This document shows positions 26,701 through 35,231 of a stretch of DNA of 64,000 nt, piece by piece. Position numbers and translations under genes: made by a program. The notes beneath the pieces are model-generated. The model did no database searches and had not been told where the DNA came from. It saw only the letters and a program-made list of their open reading frames with translations. How positions within the stretch are numbered: the first letter of the stretch is position 1; each line of letters opens with the position of its first letter. Source of the DNA: Alkalibacterium pelagium (GTDB taxonomy: Bacteria; Bacillota; Bacilli; Lactobacillales; Carnobacteriaceae_A); contig NZ_FNZU01000010.1 of assembly GCF_900109325.1 (NCBI RefSeq), positions 45,009 through 109,008 on the forward strand, given 5' to 3'.

Positions 26701-26967
26701 CTGATTCAACAGATTCAGTTCCTGCTCTTCTTGAAAAGCATAATACCCTCGTGCACGGAAAAAGACTTCGTTAAGATTTCCTTCAAGCTCTCCGATCACG
26801 TTATATTTTTTTGTGCTTTCTGCATATTGATTGTCTATCCGGTTCTGAGCTCTGTTCATTAAAAGAATGCCTACAGTGGTTATAAGATAGAGGATCAAAG
26901 CAAGAATCCCTGCCTGTCTGTAGATTTTCTGTTTTATCTTCAGCTGCTTTTCCCTATTGTCAGCCAT
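23737..26967 (-). CDS. Hybrid sensor histidine kinase with extracellular loop, PAS, GAF and receiver domains
   Basis: 1076 residues. Transmembrane helices at about 18-37 and 189-207 enclose a 150-residue extracellular, CHASE3-like helical sensor. Then follow a HAMP-like segment and coiled coil (208-300), PAS (about 300-410), a GAF-like domain (about 435-575), a second PAS (about 588-705), HisKA with His722 (SHELRTPL), HATPase (about 815-932; N-box NLISNAVKF, G-boxes DSGIGIP and GGTGLGLA) and a receiver (953-1070, Asp1002). Its start overlaps the CheY gene stop by 8 bases. It probably phosphorylates its own receiver, then His52 of the GGDEF protein's Hpt domain. Confidence 0.92.
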   Translation of the reverse strand: MADNREKQLKIKQKIYRQAGILALILYLITTVGILLMNRAQNRIDNQYAESTKKYNVIGELEGNLNEVFFRARGYYAFQEEQELNLLNQTIDELSESIDRFQSLPLTAEEVVLGEGLAEFYDIYTQSILPEAIGYVEDDDYASLRELAGSGANAQVNEFLSFTETYLQESQDERDALYEQAIDLTNQFITGFVILGLISLLTVVYITRKLLNDITQPINDFIYATSGFRQNREWLMKSQYRFKELHMLADSFNELALEVQEKEEELTSQNEELLAQQDELEFSQQKMQEYVVEIEAINKALNDSALLCITDENGMIVSVNDLFCKISQYGEDELIGNTTRILKTDQQNEGFFKNLWHTITKGKIWTGKMKNEKKDGSYYWINATIVPFLDSKGIPYRYILIGIDISDNIENELKLEHMLIEMQESNEQIERYSQLNEELTATVDRQEFLDQVLAYIRGAVTFDKGLLISLKEKDYQSVNMTPDLIDRFMAEDGHGEMAERLKSEQLFIIKRQASSSEKGVADTDFNCWDLYISVSGGTDDLDLVLAVTRKGEPFEDEELKELSVLTSQLNVAWSRITMYEAVLKERSLNESIVQNVREGLQLVSSDGELLQANDTLIRLTGAEGLLDKESVNESDWISLFTSRSNEPEELKAFYHQSMAPEQKRLSSIRCQIEDGQERQIQIYASPVMTAGEKTGTIFMYRDITKEFEIDRMKSELVSTVSHELRTPLSSVLGFTEMLMMKELKPEKQKRYLETIYKEAKRLTNLINDFLDIQRIESGKQDYEKTEVNMSELIMQVIESFRHKTSHSIYLQDAAYITAIQADPDRMVQVLTNLISNAVKFSPDGGKIAIKLENRRNELSISITDSGIGIPSSELPHMFTKFKRIDNSASKKIGGTGLGLAISKGIIEAHDGTIRLESEENEGTTVYISLPLSPEYSTLDMGAHMDQQTETKGTVLIVEDDISFASMLSETLKANGFRVIHYLSSQNIVSIASQQPLIGIVMDLILEDGVSGWHLISEIRENDKTKDLPIIVSSAVDKTAETAGTFNLTDYLVKPYSPNDLSVIVLDLWEKQSGHIN

Positions 26968-27322
26968 TTAGCTGCTCCTCCACGACCGTGTACAGCTCCA
27001 TAGGACTGAACGGTTTTTTCATAAAAATGTCTACTCCCGCTGAAGCCGCATTTTCCTGATCTTTTTCCTGGGTTTTTGCAGTCAGCATGATTATAGTTGT
27101 CTCATCAATTACGTCCTGATCCAGCCTCTGAAGCAACTCAATACCCGTCAGTTCAGGCATCATGTAATCCAGGACCAGAACATCGTAAACAGTATCTTTT
27201 ATCATCTTTAATGCCTCTGTTCCATTCTCTGCTTCATCGATTTCACAGTATAGATCTTCCAGACTGTCCACAATCAGCATTCTCAATACAGCTTCATCAT
27301 CTACTACCAACACTTTTTTCAT
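26960..27322 (-). CDS. Stand-alone CheY-like receiver protein
   Basis: A 120-residue single receiver domain: VVDDE acidic pocket, phospho-acceptor Asp52 (LDYMMP), Thr in MLTAK, and Lys in KKPFSP. It has no output domain. Its stop overlaps the kinase start and its start lies 3 bases after the upstream gene, so it is translationally coupled to both. It could be a phosphate sink or an intermediate between the hybrid kinase and the Hpt domain, or it could bind the synthase directly. Confidence 0.9.
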   Translation of the reverse strand: MKKVLVVDDEAVLRMLIVDSLEDLYCEIDEAENGTEALKMIKDTVYDVLVLDYMMPELTGIELLQRLDQDVIDETTIIMLTAKTQEKDQENAASAGVDIFMKKPFSPMELYTVVEEQLNG

Positions 27323-27325
27323 ACG

Positions 27326-30300
27326 TCATCTCCTGTCTTTCAAATAGTCCTGAAGTATATAATAGGACTGTTTCAGTCGCTCTCTGTATTCGGGGGCTTC
27401 CCAGTTCTCCCACGAGTACACAAGCGATTCGTTATCAGTGGGCAATTGCTGGATGATACTTTTATTTTTTACAGCCAATAGTTTTAATCCGATCCCATCA
27501 ATCCATTCAGAACTTTCAAAACCATTAGTATAAAAATCGCCCATCACTTCTTTGTGACTGGGATCCTTAAAGTTAAGTAGCAGCCACGGAATTCTCACTT
27601 CATAAACGCCTCGTTCTTCGTCGTAGTAATAATCACTTAGTGAATCATAGTCAATATGTGATGGGTCTCCGATACCTTCTCTTAGCAAGCCAGTTTCATA
27701 GTAATCAAATGCTACCTCTTCTCCAGTCGATGGAATTGTCATCGGTTTAGACAAGACATAATGGACAGGGGTAAAGGCTCCACTGTTTCGTTCAGGTGCA
27801 TCGTTACTTTCAAGATCGTTTCGTTCGACCCCATACTGGAAATAAAAGGGATCATAATAGCGGTCTATCCAGATTCTGCTCTGGTTTACCTGACTAAGCT
27901 CAATCATAAAATCTATACCTGTTTCAAACGAGGCAGATGAAAATCTGTCGATTGTCTGATTCCCCTGCTCAGGTATAGTATCCAGTAAAATTGCCAGGCT
28001 GTGTGCCGATGTCCATTTATCAGTATCCACTTCTGCTTTAAAATACAAATACGCTTCATCATGATCAACGCTTAATGTTCTGATTAGCCCCGACTCGTCC
28101 GTAAGCAAACTATCTGTGTCTGCCCACGTATCATCCGACCCATTCAATACGTGCTTGAATGTCTCGAATCCCAGTAAGCCAAATCGCTGCTCATTCGTCT
28201 GAACATTGGACCAGTATGGTCTCTGATCAGGGTTGTCGAGCTCCATGGTATTCCAGGTACGCTTGAACCATTCATCCTGCCAGGTGAAAACAAGTCCTCC
28301 TGCAGCGCCCTGTTCAAATAAATCATCAAATAGGCGGACGACTGTCTCTCCCTGTTCCTTTTCCGACATGAATCCCTGATTCCAGCCGAAAGGGTTTCTA
28401 TGAGTCTGTCCCCTTGAAGCAGGGATACCGAACTCTGCAACGATGAGCGGCATTCTATGCGCAGTAATCAGATCGTTCAAGTAGCCGGCGTAGCTGTTTT
28501 CTTCTCCACGGTGATCAATAAAGGACAGGTACTCCGGATCGTGATTCAGAAAATCTGGATAGTAAGGGTACACATGATAGCTGGCAAAATAGCCGGCTTC
28601 CATTTCTTCTGTTTCGTAAATATGATTCGGATCCACACTAACCAGATCTTCCTCTACTGAGGGTTCTGACGGGTGATCAAGCAGATCCGTCGTCGGCCAG
28701 TTGGTAAAACTGACAGGCCTCATAGCCTGATAGGTCTGAGCTTCGTATGTGACCGTATAGTCCATCCGGGCAGCCAGCCATTTCTCAAATGGATTAGCTT
28801 CCTGAGTTTTGAAGTACTCTCCTTCAAATTCAGGCGTGTCTTCGTGATGATCATTCGTCTGCTCGACCATCCTCGGGTACCACTCTACACCTAAAATGTA
28901 TCCGGCGACGTATGGTGAAATGTCATACGTAAAATTCCCTGATGCATGTCCTCGTCTTTCAGGAATTTCAGCCTGACCGTGAATCACATCCACGACATCT
29001 CTTATTTCAGCTTCAAATGTATCAATAATTTCAGGAGTATAAGCGTCCAGCTCTGTTTCCAGCTGCTCTTCTTCCACCCACACCCCATGCATGATGTAAA
29101 TCGGTGTATCGCTGTTCTGATTATGCTGCCAGACAGCCTGGTAGAATTCGGGTGGGTGTATGGTATAGACTCGAATGACGTTGGCCCCCATGTCGTGAAT
29201 CTGTCTGATCCATCGGGTGTACTCATCCAGGCTGATCGCCGCTTCTCCTGGCCAGGAACCAGGTCTGGCCATTCCCATATTGACGCCTGCAACATCCAGT
29301 ATCTGCCAGTCGTCTTCTTTCAGAATTTCAAAGTCCTTTCCGTTAATGCGGGTAGTAACAGCAAGTTCGTTCGTTTCTGAGGCAATAACGTCTCCTGCTT
29401 CAGCATCAGTTTCTTCATTATCATTAGTGTATGTATCCTCTAGTATCTGACTGATCATTGGGAGATAGGCCCGATAGTAAAAGGCTTGGGTGCCTCTAAA
29501 CTGAAGTCGGCTGATCAGTCTGTTCAATGCATCGAATCCCCTGTACTGGTAAACTGATGGTGTCTGTTCAAGATCCGCATAGTCACCAGCAAAATAGTAG
29601 CGTGGCGTTTCTATGCTTCCAGTTCGAGTCACCGCTGGCAGAATCTGATCGAATCCATATCCTTCCATCACTTCCACTCCTTTATCTGTCAGTCCAAGAT
29701 CATATTCAGCAAGCACCTCTGCCTCTTCAGCAACTATGACATCAAACCAGTAGGCGTAAGTTGATATGAGGGTTTCATTAAAATAGTCGCGACCACTGTC
29801 AGTAAATCGGAACGTCACGCCTTCTCCTTCAAAATCCTCGCCAGCTGTCAGTACGATAACCTCATCTTCTTCACTGACGAATACGAGACCAGAATCCTTA
29901 AACGCCCATTCATTACCGGAGCGTGTTTCATAACTCGAGATGAGCCAGTCTGGAAGCTCATCCGTTTCAGTGGGATCTAGTTCTGTAAAGTACCTTCCGA
30001 TCCATCCTGACCAGCTGATTCCAAGTAAAGATGTGAACTGCGTTCTGATTTCCGATTCTGTCGGGCTGGCGAAACTGTTAAATTCAGCTATCAGCGGTGT
30101 CTGAAGCTCCAGAACACGTCGTGAGATTTCCGATACGTCCTTCTGAGTCAACCCACCAGCTATCAGATCAGATCGTGACCCATCGACATGCCCGGTATTA
30201 AAGTCATTTTCATATACCCCGTATGTATCTGCAATATAAAGTAAGTCAGCCGGTTCATCCGCAGCACTTTCCAAATCCGTCAGACTGTAAGATCCATCAT

Positions 30301-30544
30301 CTTGAGGGTGAAAGCCTATATAATCTTCGGATAAATCATAAGTATTTCCTTCACTAGTCAGATACTTGTAATGGTTCAGTGCCCATGTGATGCCGCTGTG
30401 TTCTCTGTAGCTCATATCAGGCACCGTTTTATCCACAATGAGTACATCCAGATGTTTTCCCGAGTCCACGTGCCAGAGCAGATACGGTAAAGCAGCTAAT
30501 AGCACGGCAAGAAAAAGGAAAGAGTATAACAGTTTTCTTTTCAT
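27326..30544 (-). CDS. Large secreted or membrane-anchored glycoside-hydrolase-like protein
   Basis: 1072 residues from the ATG at 30544 (GAAGGGAA upstream; the longer frame has none). An N-terminal signal or anchor helix (LLYSFLFLAVLLAALPYLL) is followed by a 350-residue domain of unknown type. The TIM-barrel-like glycosidase region is at about 430-830: NVIRVYTIHPPEFY, GYILGVEWYPR, PLIVAEFGIPASRG (probable catalytic Glu) and GGLVFTWQDEW. A C-terminal beta-sandwich-like region follows. It is the first gene of the operon and should act outside the cell on the polymer made by the glycosyltransferase, as hydrolase or trimming enzyme. I cannot assign a numbered GH family. Confidence 0.8.
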   Translation of the reverse strand: MKRKLLYSFLFLAVLLAALPYLLWHVDSGKHLDVLIVDKTVPDMSYREHSGITWALNHYKYLTSEGNTYDLSEDYIGFHPQDDGSYSLTDLESAADEPADLLYIADTYGVYENDFNTGHVDGSRSDLIAGGLTQKDVSEISRRVLELQTPLIAEFNSFASPTESEIRTQFTSLLGISWSGWIGRYFTELDPTETDELPDWLISSYETRSGNEWAFKDSGLVFVSEEDEVIVLTAGEDFEGEGVTFRFTDSGRDYFNETLISTYAYWFDVIVAEEAEVLAEYDLGLTDKGVEVMEGYGFDQILPAVTRTGSIETPRYYFAGDYADLEQTPSVYQYRGFDALNRLISRLQFRGTQAFYYRAYLPMISQILEDTYTNDNEETDAEAGDVIASETNELAVTTRINGKDFEILKEDDWQILDVAGVNMGMARPGSWPGEAAISLDEYTRWIRQIHDMGANVIRVYTIHPPEFYQAVWQHNQNSDTPIYIMHGVWVEEEQLETELDAYTPEIIDTFEAEIRDVVDVIHGQAEIPERRGHASGNFTYDISPYVAGYILGVEWYPRMVEQTNDHHEDTPEFEGEYFKTQEANPFEKWLAARMDYTVTYEAQTYQAMRPVSFTNWPTTDLLDHPSEPSVEEDLVSVDPNHIYETEEMEAGYFASYHVYPYYPDFLNHDPEYLSFIDHRGEENSYAGYLNDLITAHRMPLIVAEFGIPASRGQTHRNPFGWNQGFMSEKEQGETVVRLFDDLFEQGAAGGLVFTWQDEWFKRTWNTMELDNPDQRPYWSNVQTNEQRFGLLGFETFKHVLNGSDDTWADTDSLLTDESGLIRTLSVDHDEAYLYFKAEVDTDKWTSAHSLAILLDTIPEQGNQTIDRFSSASFETGIDFMIELSQVNQSRIWIDRYYDPFYFQYGVERNDLESNDAPERNSGAFTPVHYVLSKPMTIPSTGEEVAFDYYETGLLREGIGDPSHIDYDSLSDYYYDEERGVYEVRIPWLLLNFKDPSHKEVMGDFYTNGFESSEWIDGIGLKLLAVKNKSIIQQLPTDNESLVYSWENWEAPEYRERLKQSYYILQDYLKDRR

Positions 30545-30930
30545 ATATAAGTTCCCTTCATACTTCAGACCTTTCCTGCTGCTAAGATATGACGGTCGGG
30601 CTATCACTACGTTTTATACATCGGCACAGCTGTTCCAGTCTTAGAATAGTTTAAATTCGTAACGCTTTGGAGCAATTGTATCATATATACAGCACTATAC
30701 TCGTATATTTATGTACATTATCTTACAGTTATTGACCTGATTTAACTATTTGAACCTCTTTGTATATTTTGAGTTAAAAATGTATAATAACAAGGCGCCT
30801 TTCTATATTATTTCTATCTACAAGATTATATTGAGAAAAAATTTATAGTTGGTATTAGTTTAACTTATATATTGCTCTTTAATTACGAAGTCATTCTTGA
30901 CCTCCTGATCTGCCTGCAGACCTAATTAAG
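30545..30930. other. Promoter-side gap of the polysaccharide operon
   Basis: About 385 AT-rich bases upstream of the glycosidase-like gene. I see no gene and no clear hairpin. Several TATAAT-like strings occur on both strands, and I cannot choose a promoter by eye. Confidence 0.4.
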
Positions 30931-30933
30931 ATG

Positions 30934-30967
30934 AAAAAAGACGGCTACCCTAAGGTCCGTCTTTTTT
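30934..30967 (-). terminator. Terminator of the PPOX-family gene
   Basis: AAAAAAGACGG (30934-30944) pairs with CCGTCTTTTTT (30957-30967). It works as a terminator in both directions. Confidence 0.85.
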
Positions 30968-30977
30968 GCCTATTCAA

Positions 30978-31394
30978 TTAGAACGCTACAGGAATGCTCT
31001 CGTCATCTTTCTTAAGTTTCAGTGTTACTTTTTGTGGCGTCAGTTTAAGAACCAGGATATTCGGATCGTCTTTCCCCTTATATGTGTCATCCATATAATC
31101 ATTCCATGCCTGGTCAATAAGATCCTGATCCTGTGTCAGAGAAACGGTTGCTTCTATTTCAAGGTAATCCTTGTCGAATACGCCCTCTTCGTAGCCGATA
31201 AGTACGAAAGCATGATTGTTCGCTTCAATATCTTCTACTTTTTCAGTACGCTTATCCGTAACGGTATACAATACAAAATCATCACTTTTAAAGTCCATAT
31301 AGCGTGCTACAGGTTTGTTTCCTGATACAGTCGCTAAAACGCCTACTTCATTCTTGTCCAAAATTTTCAATGCTTTTTCTTTTGCTTCTGTCAT
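30978..31394 (-). CDS. Pyridoxamine 5'-phosphate oxidase-fold protein, general stress protein 26 type
   Basis: A 138-residue split-barrel flavin-binding-fold protein. The N-terminal helix and GVLATVSGNKPVARYMDFKSDD in overlapping parts are typical of the general-stress protein 26 group, which binds FMN or F420-like cofactors and is not the PLP-making PdxH. Start ATG behind AAGGAG, monocistronic. A role in redox or stress protection is inferred from the family only. Confidence 0.8.
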   Translation of the reverse strand: MTEAKEKALKILDKNEVGVLATVSGNKPVARYMDFKSDDFVLYTVTDKRTEKVEDIEANNHAFVLIGYEEGVFDKDYLEIEATVSLTQDQDLIDQAWNDYMDDTYKGKDDPNILVLKLTPQKVTLKLKKDDESIPVAF

Positions 31395-31451
31395 GTCTCA
31401 CATCTCCTTCAAGGTTTGTTTATACTATGACAGGAATCAGGATGACAAGCA

Positions 31452-31504
31452 AAAAATCTGCCTGAACCCCTCTGTGGTCGAACGAGGTGTTCAGGCAGAT
31501 TTTT
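31452..31504 (-). terminator. Terminator of pdxST
   Basis: A 16-bp perfect stem is formed by 31452-31467 and 31489-31504, with A and T tracts. It lies 18 bases beyond the pdxT stop. Confidence 0.9.
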
Positions 31505-31522
31505 ATTATCCGTCTATATTTA

Positions 31523-32095
31523 TCAACTGACTTTTTTCATAAAGTATTCAAGTACAGCAAAGTCATCAGTGAGTTCAGGATGGTGGGCCGTCACCAGCAC
31601 ATTGTTCTGTTCGGCCGCAACGATTCTTCCTTCCACTTCAGCAAGGACGGAGACGCCTGGTCCGACTTTCTCTATAAATGGGGCACGAATAAATACGGCT
31701 TCCACTGGTCGCTCGATCCCTTTAAAATCCAGCTTTGTTTCAAAACTGGCTACTTGTCTACCAAAGCCGTTGCGTTCAACTTCCATGTTTATGAAGCCCA
31801 GACGGAGATCCTGTGTTTGGTGACTGTCATCCGTGCTGCAGAGAATCAGTCCGGCACATGTACCAAAAATTGCATGTCCAGCTTGATGAAATTGTCTGAG
31901 TCTATCTTCCAGATGATGTTCGCGAATCAGACGCCCGATAGCTGTCGATTCGCCTCCAGGTATGATCAGTCCATCGATCATGTCAAAATCTTCTTCTTTC
32001 TTTACTGAAACAGCTTTGACTCCAATCTTTTCCAGCGCTCGAATGTGTTCTCGCACGGCCCCTTGAAGGTTCAGTACTCCAATCGTTTTAGTCAT
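31523..32095 (-). CDS. pdxT: Pyridoxal 5'-phosphate synthase glutaminase subunit
   Basis: 190 residues from the ATG at 32095 (GTGGGTGG upstream; a GTG at 32104 also opens the frame). It releases ammonia from glutamine and passes it to PdxS. The class-I-like triad is visible: nucleophile Cys in IFGTCAGLIL and His/Glu in TAHHPEL. The N-terminal IGVLNLQGAVREH and LIIPGGESTA are family signatures. It follows pdxS after 2 bases. Confidence 0.95.
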   Translation of the reverse strand: MTKTIGVLNLQGAVREHIRALEKIGVKAVSVKKEEDFDMIDGLIIPGGESTAIGRLIREHHLEDRLRQFHQAGHAIFGTCAGLILCSTDDSHQTQDLRLGFINMEVERNGFGRQVASFETKLDFKGIERPVEAVFIRAPFIEKVGPGVSVLAEVEGRIVAAEQNNVLVTAHHPELTDDFAVLEYFMKKVS

Positions 32096-32097
32096 GG

Positions 32098-32988
32098 TTA
32101 CCACCCACGGTCCTGCATGCGTTCGGATTCAGCCAAGTTACTGATTTCAATGCCGGTCATAGCTTCACCTAAGTCTTTGGAAAGTTCAGCCAGCAAGGTG
32201 TAGTCTTCATAATTTGTTGTTGCTCGAACAATCGAACGGGCGAATTTTTCTGGAGATTCAGACTTAAAGATTCCAGATCCCACAAACACGCCGTCAGCAC
32301 CAAGGCTCATCATCAACGCCGCATCTGCTGGTGTAGCGACACCTCCAGCCGCAAAATTGACCACAGGCAGTTTTCCTAATTCTTTGACTTCTTTAACTAG
32401 GGTGTATGGTGCACCAATATCTCTGGCAAAGGTCATTAGTTCGTCATCTGACTTTGTCTGAAGGGTACGAATCTGACTGTTGACTTTACGCATGTGACGG
32501 ACCGCCTCTACAATATTACCGGTTCCAGGCTCTCCTTTTGTTCTAAGCATGGACGCCCCTTCACCGATTCGCCTCAAGGCTTCACCGAGATCACGGCAGC
32601 CGCAGACGAACGGGACAACGTAGTCCGACTTCAGCAAATGAAATTCTTCATCTGCCGGTGTCAGCACTTCACTTTCGTCAATGTAATCCACACCCATGGC
32701 TTCAAGGATTCTAGCTTCAGAGATGTGTCCGATGCGGGCTTTGGCCATGACCGGTATACTGACAGCGTTCATAACTGCTTCTATAATTGTCGGATCAGCC
32801 ATACGGGCGACTCCGCCTGCTTTTCGAATATCAGAAGGTACACGTTCCAAGGCCATGACCGCTACGGCACCAGCCGCTTCCGCAATCTTTGCCTGCTCAG
32901 CGTTGACCACATCCATGATCACCCCGCCCTTCTGCATTTCTGCCATTCCACGTTTGACTCGTTCAGTTCCAACTACTCGTTCGCTCAT
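32098..32988 (-). CDS. pdxS: Pyridoxal 5'-phosphate synthase lyase subunit
   Basis: A 296-residue TIM-barrel enzyme making PLP from ribose 5-phosphate, glyceraldehyde 3-phosphate and ammonia (DXP-independent route). Very conserved blocks are present: [40 protein letters not shown] with the catalytic lysine, and [17 protein letters not shown]. First gene of pdxST with an AGGAGG site. Divergent from pdxR, whose product normally activates it when PLP is low. Confidence 0.97.
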   Translation of the reverse strand: MSERVVGTERVKRGMAEMQKGGVIMDVVNAEQAKIAEAAGAVAVMALERVPSDIRKAGGVARMADPTIIEAVMNAVSIPVMAKARIGHISEARILEAMGVDYIDESEVLTPADEEFHLLKSDYVVPFVCGCRDLGEALRRIGEGASMLRTKGEPGTGNIVEAVRHMRKVNSQIRTLQTKSDDELMTFARDIGAPYTLVKEVKELGKLPVVNFAAGGVATPADAALMMSLGADGVFVGSGIFKSESPEKFARSIVRATTNYEDYTLLAELSKDLGEAMTGIEISNLAESERMQDRGW

Positions 32989-33060
32989 TTAAAGTCCTCC
33001 TGTATGCAATAGGTTTTTTACCATTGATAGTAGTATATTTTTTTTGGCTTCATATGAACA

Positions 33061-33093
33061 CATCCAATTGGACTATATTTAACCCATCCAATT
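33061..33093. promoter_or_regulatory. Direct repeats in the pdxS-pdxR intergenic region, candidate PdxR sites
   Basis: CATCCAATT occurs at 33061-33069 and again at 33085-33093, the starts 24 bases apart, each followed by a CTATA-like string. PdxR-type MocR proteins bind direct repeats between the divergent genes. A TATACT -10 box for pdxR overlaps the end at 33099-33104. Promoter elements towards pdxS are weak, consistent with an activated promoter. Confidence 0.6.
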
Positions 33094-33131
33094 TATGCTA
33101 TACTATTTTAAATAGGTAAAGGGGGATTCAA

Positions 33132-34535
33132 ATGTGGGCACTGGATAGGACTGGCGATATGCCTTTGTATCAGAGCATCATGCAACTGATTGAACGTAAG
33201 ATGAAGGAAGGTGTGCTGCTGCCCGGGGAACGTCTGCCTTCTGAACGAAAGCTGGCGGAATCCATGGGAGTCAATCGCTCAACCGTCATACGAGCTCTTG
33301 AGGAATTGACTGCTCAAGGTGTCCTTGTTCGTAGAAAAGGCAGTGGAACATTTATCAATGCGGATAAATGGAATCTTCAGACCAAGCCGCTTGTCAACTG
33401 GGGGGTATCTCCTGAGAATGATATTTTGAATAAACCGACTGCTTATGAAACTGCCGCAGCCAGTCGACGTGCTGATGGGTCTGGCTCTGTTCTCGATTTG
33501 TCAAAAGGCGTTCTGCCTCCAGATCTATTGCCTGATCTAGAGATTCCCAGTCTCCACTGGAGTGAGCTCGTCGAACAGGAAATCAGACAGTCGTCTTCTC
33601 ATACAGGGATACATTCATTGAAGGAAAGCGTCCAGACGTATCTGAAGAAATCCTATCAGATGAGCGTTCCTTTAGAAGAAATCATGATCACTTCAGGCAC
33701 ACAGAATGCTCTTTTCCTGATTACTCAAGGTCTACTCAAACCAGGTGACGCTGTCGGAATCGAGGCTCCTTCCTACTTTTATTCACTCCGGCTCTTTCAG
33801 GCAGCGGGACTTCGAATCGTCCCCATTCAAATGGATGCAGAAGGCATGACGGTCAAAGGGCTTCAGGAAGCTTCACTGAAGTATCCTTTAAAAATGGTTT
33901 TTCTGAACCCGATTTTTCAGAATCCGACGGGTCTCGTCATGTCTCCACGACGAAAAGCTGAGATTCTTGATTACTGCCTGTTGAAACGTATCCCTGTAGT
34001 AGAAGATGACGCATACGGCACATTGAGTTTTGACCCTGATTTGGATAACCGTCCACTTAAAATGCTGGATCAGAATCAGCAGGTTATTTACCTCGGTACC
34101 TTGTCAAAACTTGCCGGACGTCACCTGCGAATTGGATGGATGGTAGGTCCTGAGGCTATATTGAAGAATTTGTCTTCAATCCGCGCTCAAATCGATTCAG
34201 ATTTGAGTTTCCTTCCTCAGTTTATGGCGGATCACTTTTTACGTCATCAGATGGATCAGTATCAGGAAAAGATTATTCTTGAATTGCGTTTACGCAGTAG
34301 TGAAATGGAGAATTGGCTGAAAGAAACATACGGGGATAAGCTGATTTTTACACGAGCGAAAGGCGGGTTTCATTTGTATTGCCGCCTGAAAGATCCTGAA
34401 CCTGGAGTGACCGATTCGTTTCTTACTAAGCTCTTGAACCAAGGGGTAATCGCCACAGAAGGGCGTCGATTCGGTAGCCAGACGGATGGCTTCCGACTAA
34501 GTTTTGTTAATTATCCAGTGGAAAAATCTGACTGA
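33132..34535 (+). CDS. pdxR: MocR/GntR-family PLP-dependent regulator PdxR
   Basis: 467 residues. The N-terminal GntR winged helix (about 1-75) has PLYQSIMQLIERKMKEG and LPSERKLAESMGVNRSTVIRALEEL in overlapping parts. The C-terminal class-I aminotransferase-fold domain (about 110-460) carries the PLP-binding lysine in YLGTLSKLAGRHLRIGW. Divergent from pdxST, so it should sense PLP and control that operon and itself. ATG start behind AAAGGGGG. Confidence 0.93.
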   Translation: MWALDRTGDMPLYQSIMQLIERKMKEGVLLPGERLPSERKLAESMGVNRSTVIRALEELTAQGVLVRRKGSGTFINADKWNLQTKPLVNWGVSPENDILNKPTAYETAAASRRADGSGSVLDLSKGVLPPDLLPDLEIPSLHWSELVEQEIRQSSSHTGIHSLKESVQTYLKKSYQMSVPLEEIMITSGTQNALFLITQGLLKPGDAVGIEAPSYFYSLRLFQAAGLRIVPIQMDAEGMTVKGLQEASLKYPLKMVFLNPIFQNPTGLVMSPRRKAEILDYCLLKRIPVVEDDAYGTLSFDPDLDNRPLKMLDQNQQVIYLGTLSKLAGRHLRIGWMVGPEAILKNLSSIRAQIDSDLSFLPQFMADHFLRHQMDQYQEKIILELRLRSSEMENWLKETYGDKLIFTRAKGGFHLYCRLKDPEPGVTDSFLTKLLNQGVIATEGRRFGSQTDGFRLSFVNYPVEKSD

Positions 34536-34570
34536 TCAGATTTTTTCTTAATTTAGTTTGAAGTTTGGAT

Positions 34571-34706
34571 GCGAATGTACCATAAATAAATATATGGTAC
34601 ATTCGTCTGTTCTTTTGATTGCCGAACGGTTCATAAATTTATTTATGGTACATTCACCACTTTTAATTCATCCGCAATAGACCATATATAGTTTTATGGT
34701 ACATTC
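34571..34706. repeat. Array B of about 51-bp palindromic units
   Basis: Three units lie between pdxR and the DUF1294 gene. Unit 1 is a perfect inverted repeat, CGAATGTACCATA (34572-34584) / TATGGTACATTCG (34593-34605). Units 2 (34624-34655) and 3 (34673-34705) are imperfect copies with the same outline. Corresponding bases (AATG, AACG, AATA) are at 34574, 34625 and 34676, exactly 51 apart. Same family as arrays A and C. Confidence 0.8.
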
Positions 34707-34742
34707 ATCTGCCTGATTTATCATTCTATGCCTGCTTATACA

Positions 34743-34792
34743 GAAAAAAAGGTTATTTTGCCGAACATTCACTGCAAAACAACCTCTTTTTT
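34743..34792. terminator. Terminator between pdxR and DUF1294 gene
   Basis: AAAAAAAGGTTATTTTG pairs with CAAAACAACCTCTTTTTT with two mismatches. It overlaps the stop of the minus-strand gene by a base or two and could serve both convergent genes. Confidence 0.65.
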
Positions 34793-35081
34793 AATTGTAC
34801 AGAAGGATCAGTAAGATAATTAAAAGCGTCAGGAGTGCCGCAACAGGCATTCCCAGCTTAAACAAGGGTTTCTGGGTTTTGTGTCTGAACCGGTACATTG
34901 CTGTAAACGATCCGATACCTCCTCCTATGAAGGATGAGAGGATCAGGTGCTTTTCAGATATACGATATTTTCTCTTTTCCGCCCTCTGCTTATCTATATA
35001 GAATAACCCAAACGTGTATAAGTTGATCACAAATATAAAAGTCAATGTAATCATCTGGAAGTACGATAACTGCTGAAACAT
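34791..35081 (-). CDS. DUF1294 membrane protein
   Basis: A 96-residue protein with helices at about 9-27, 47-60 and 76-94. The family pattern is clear: YIDKQRAEKRKYRISEKHLIL followed by GGGIGSF and HKTQKPLF, in overlapping parts. Function unknown for the whole family. ATG behind AGGAGG. Confidence 0.85.
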   Translation of the reverse strand: MFQQLSYFQMITLTFIFVINLYTFGLFYIDKQRAEKRKYRISEKHLILSSFIGGGIGSFTAMYRFRHKTQKPLFKLGMPVAALLTLLIILLILLYN

Positions 35082-35231
35082 GGGTTCCTCCTAAAAGATT
35101 AGTCTTTTAAACTTTTTCAAGCCTACCGATTATCTTCTCATGATTTTGTCTCACTTTCAACAATTCGATTCATCAACGTTTTTGAAAATACTAAGATAAC
35201 TGATTAGTACTCCGCTACTGATTCGTTTAAT

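Noticed and set aside
30545..30930. Riboswitch or leader RNA before the polysaccharide operon
   Set aside because: No conserved aptamer blocks and no stable paired stems could be found by eye.
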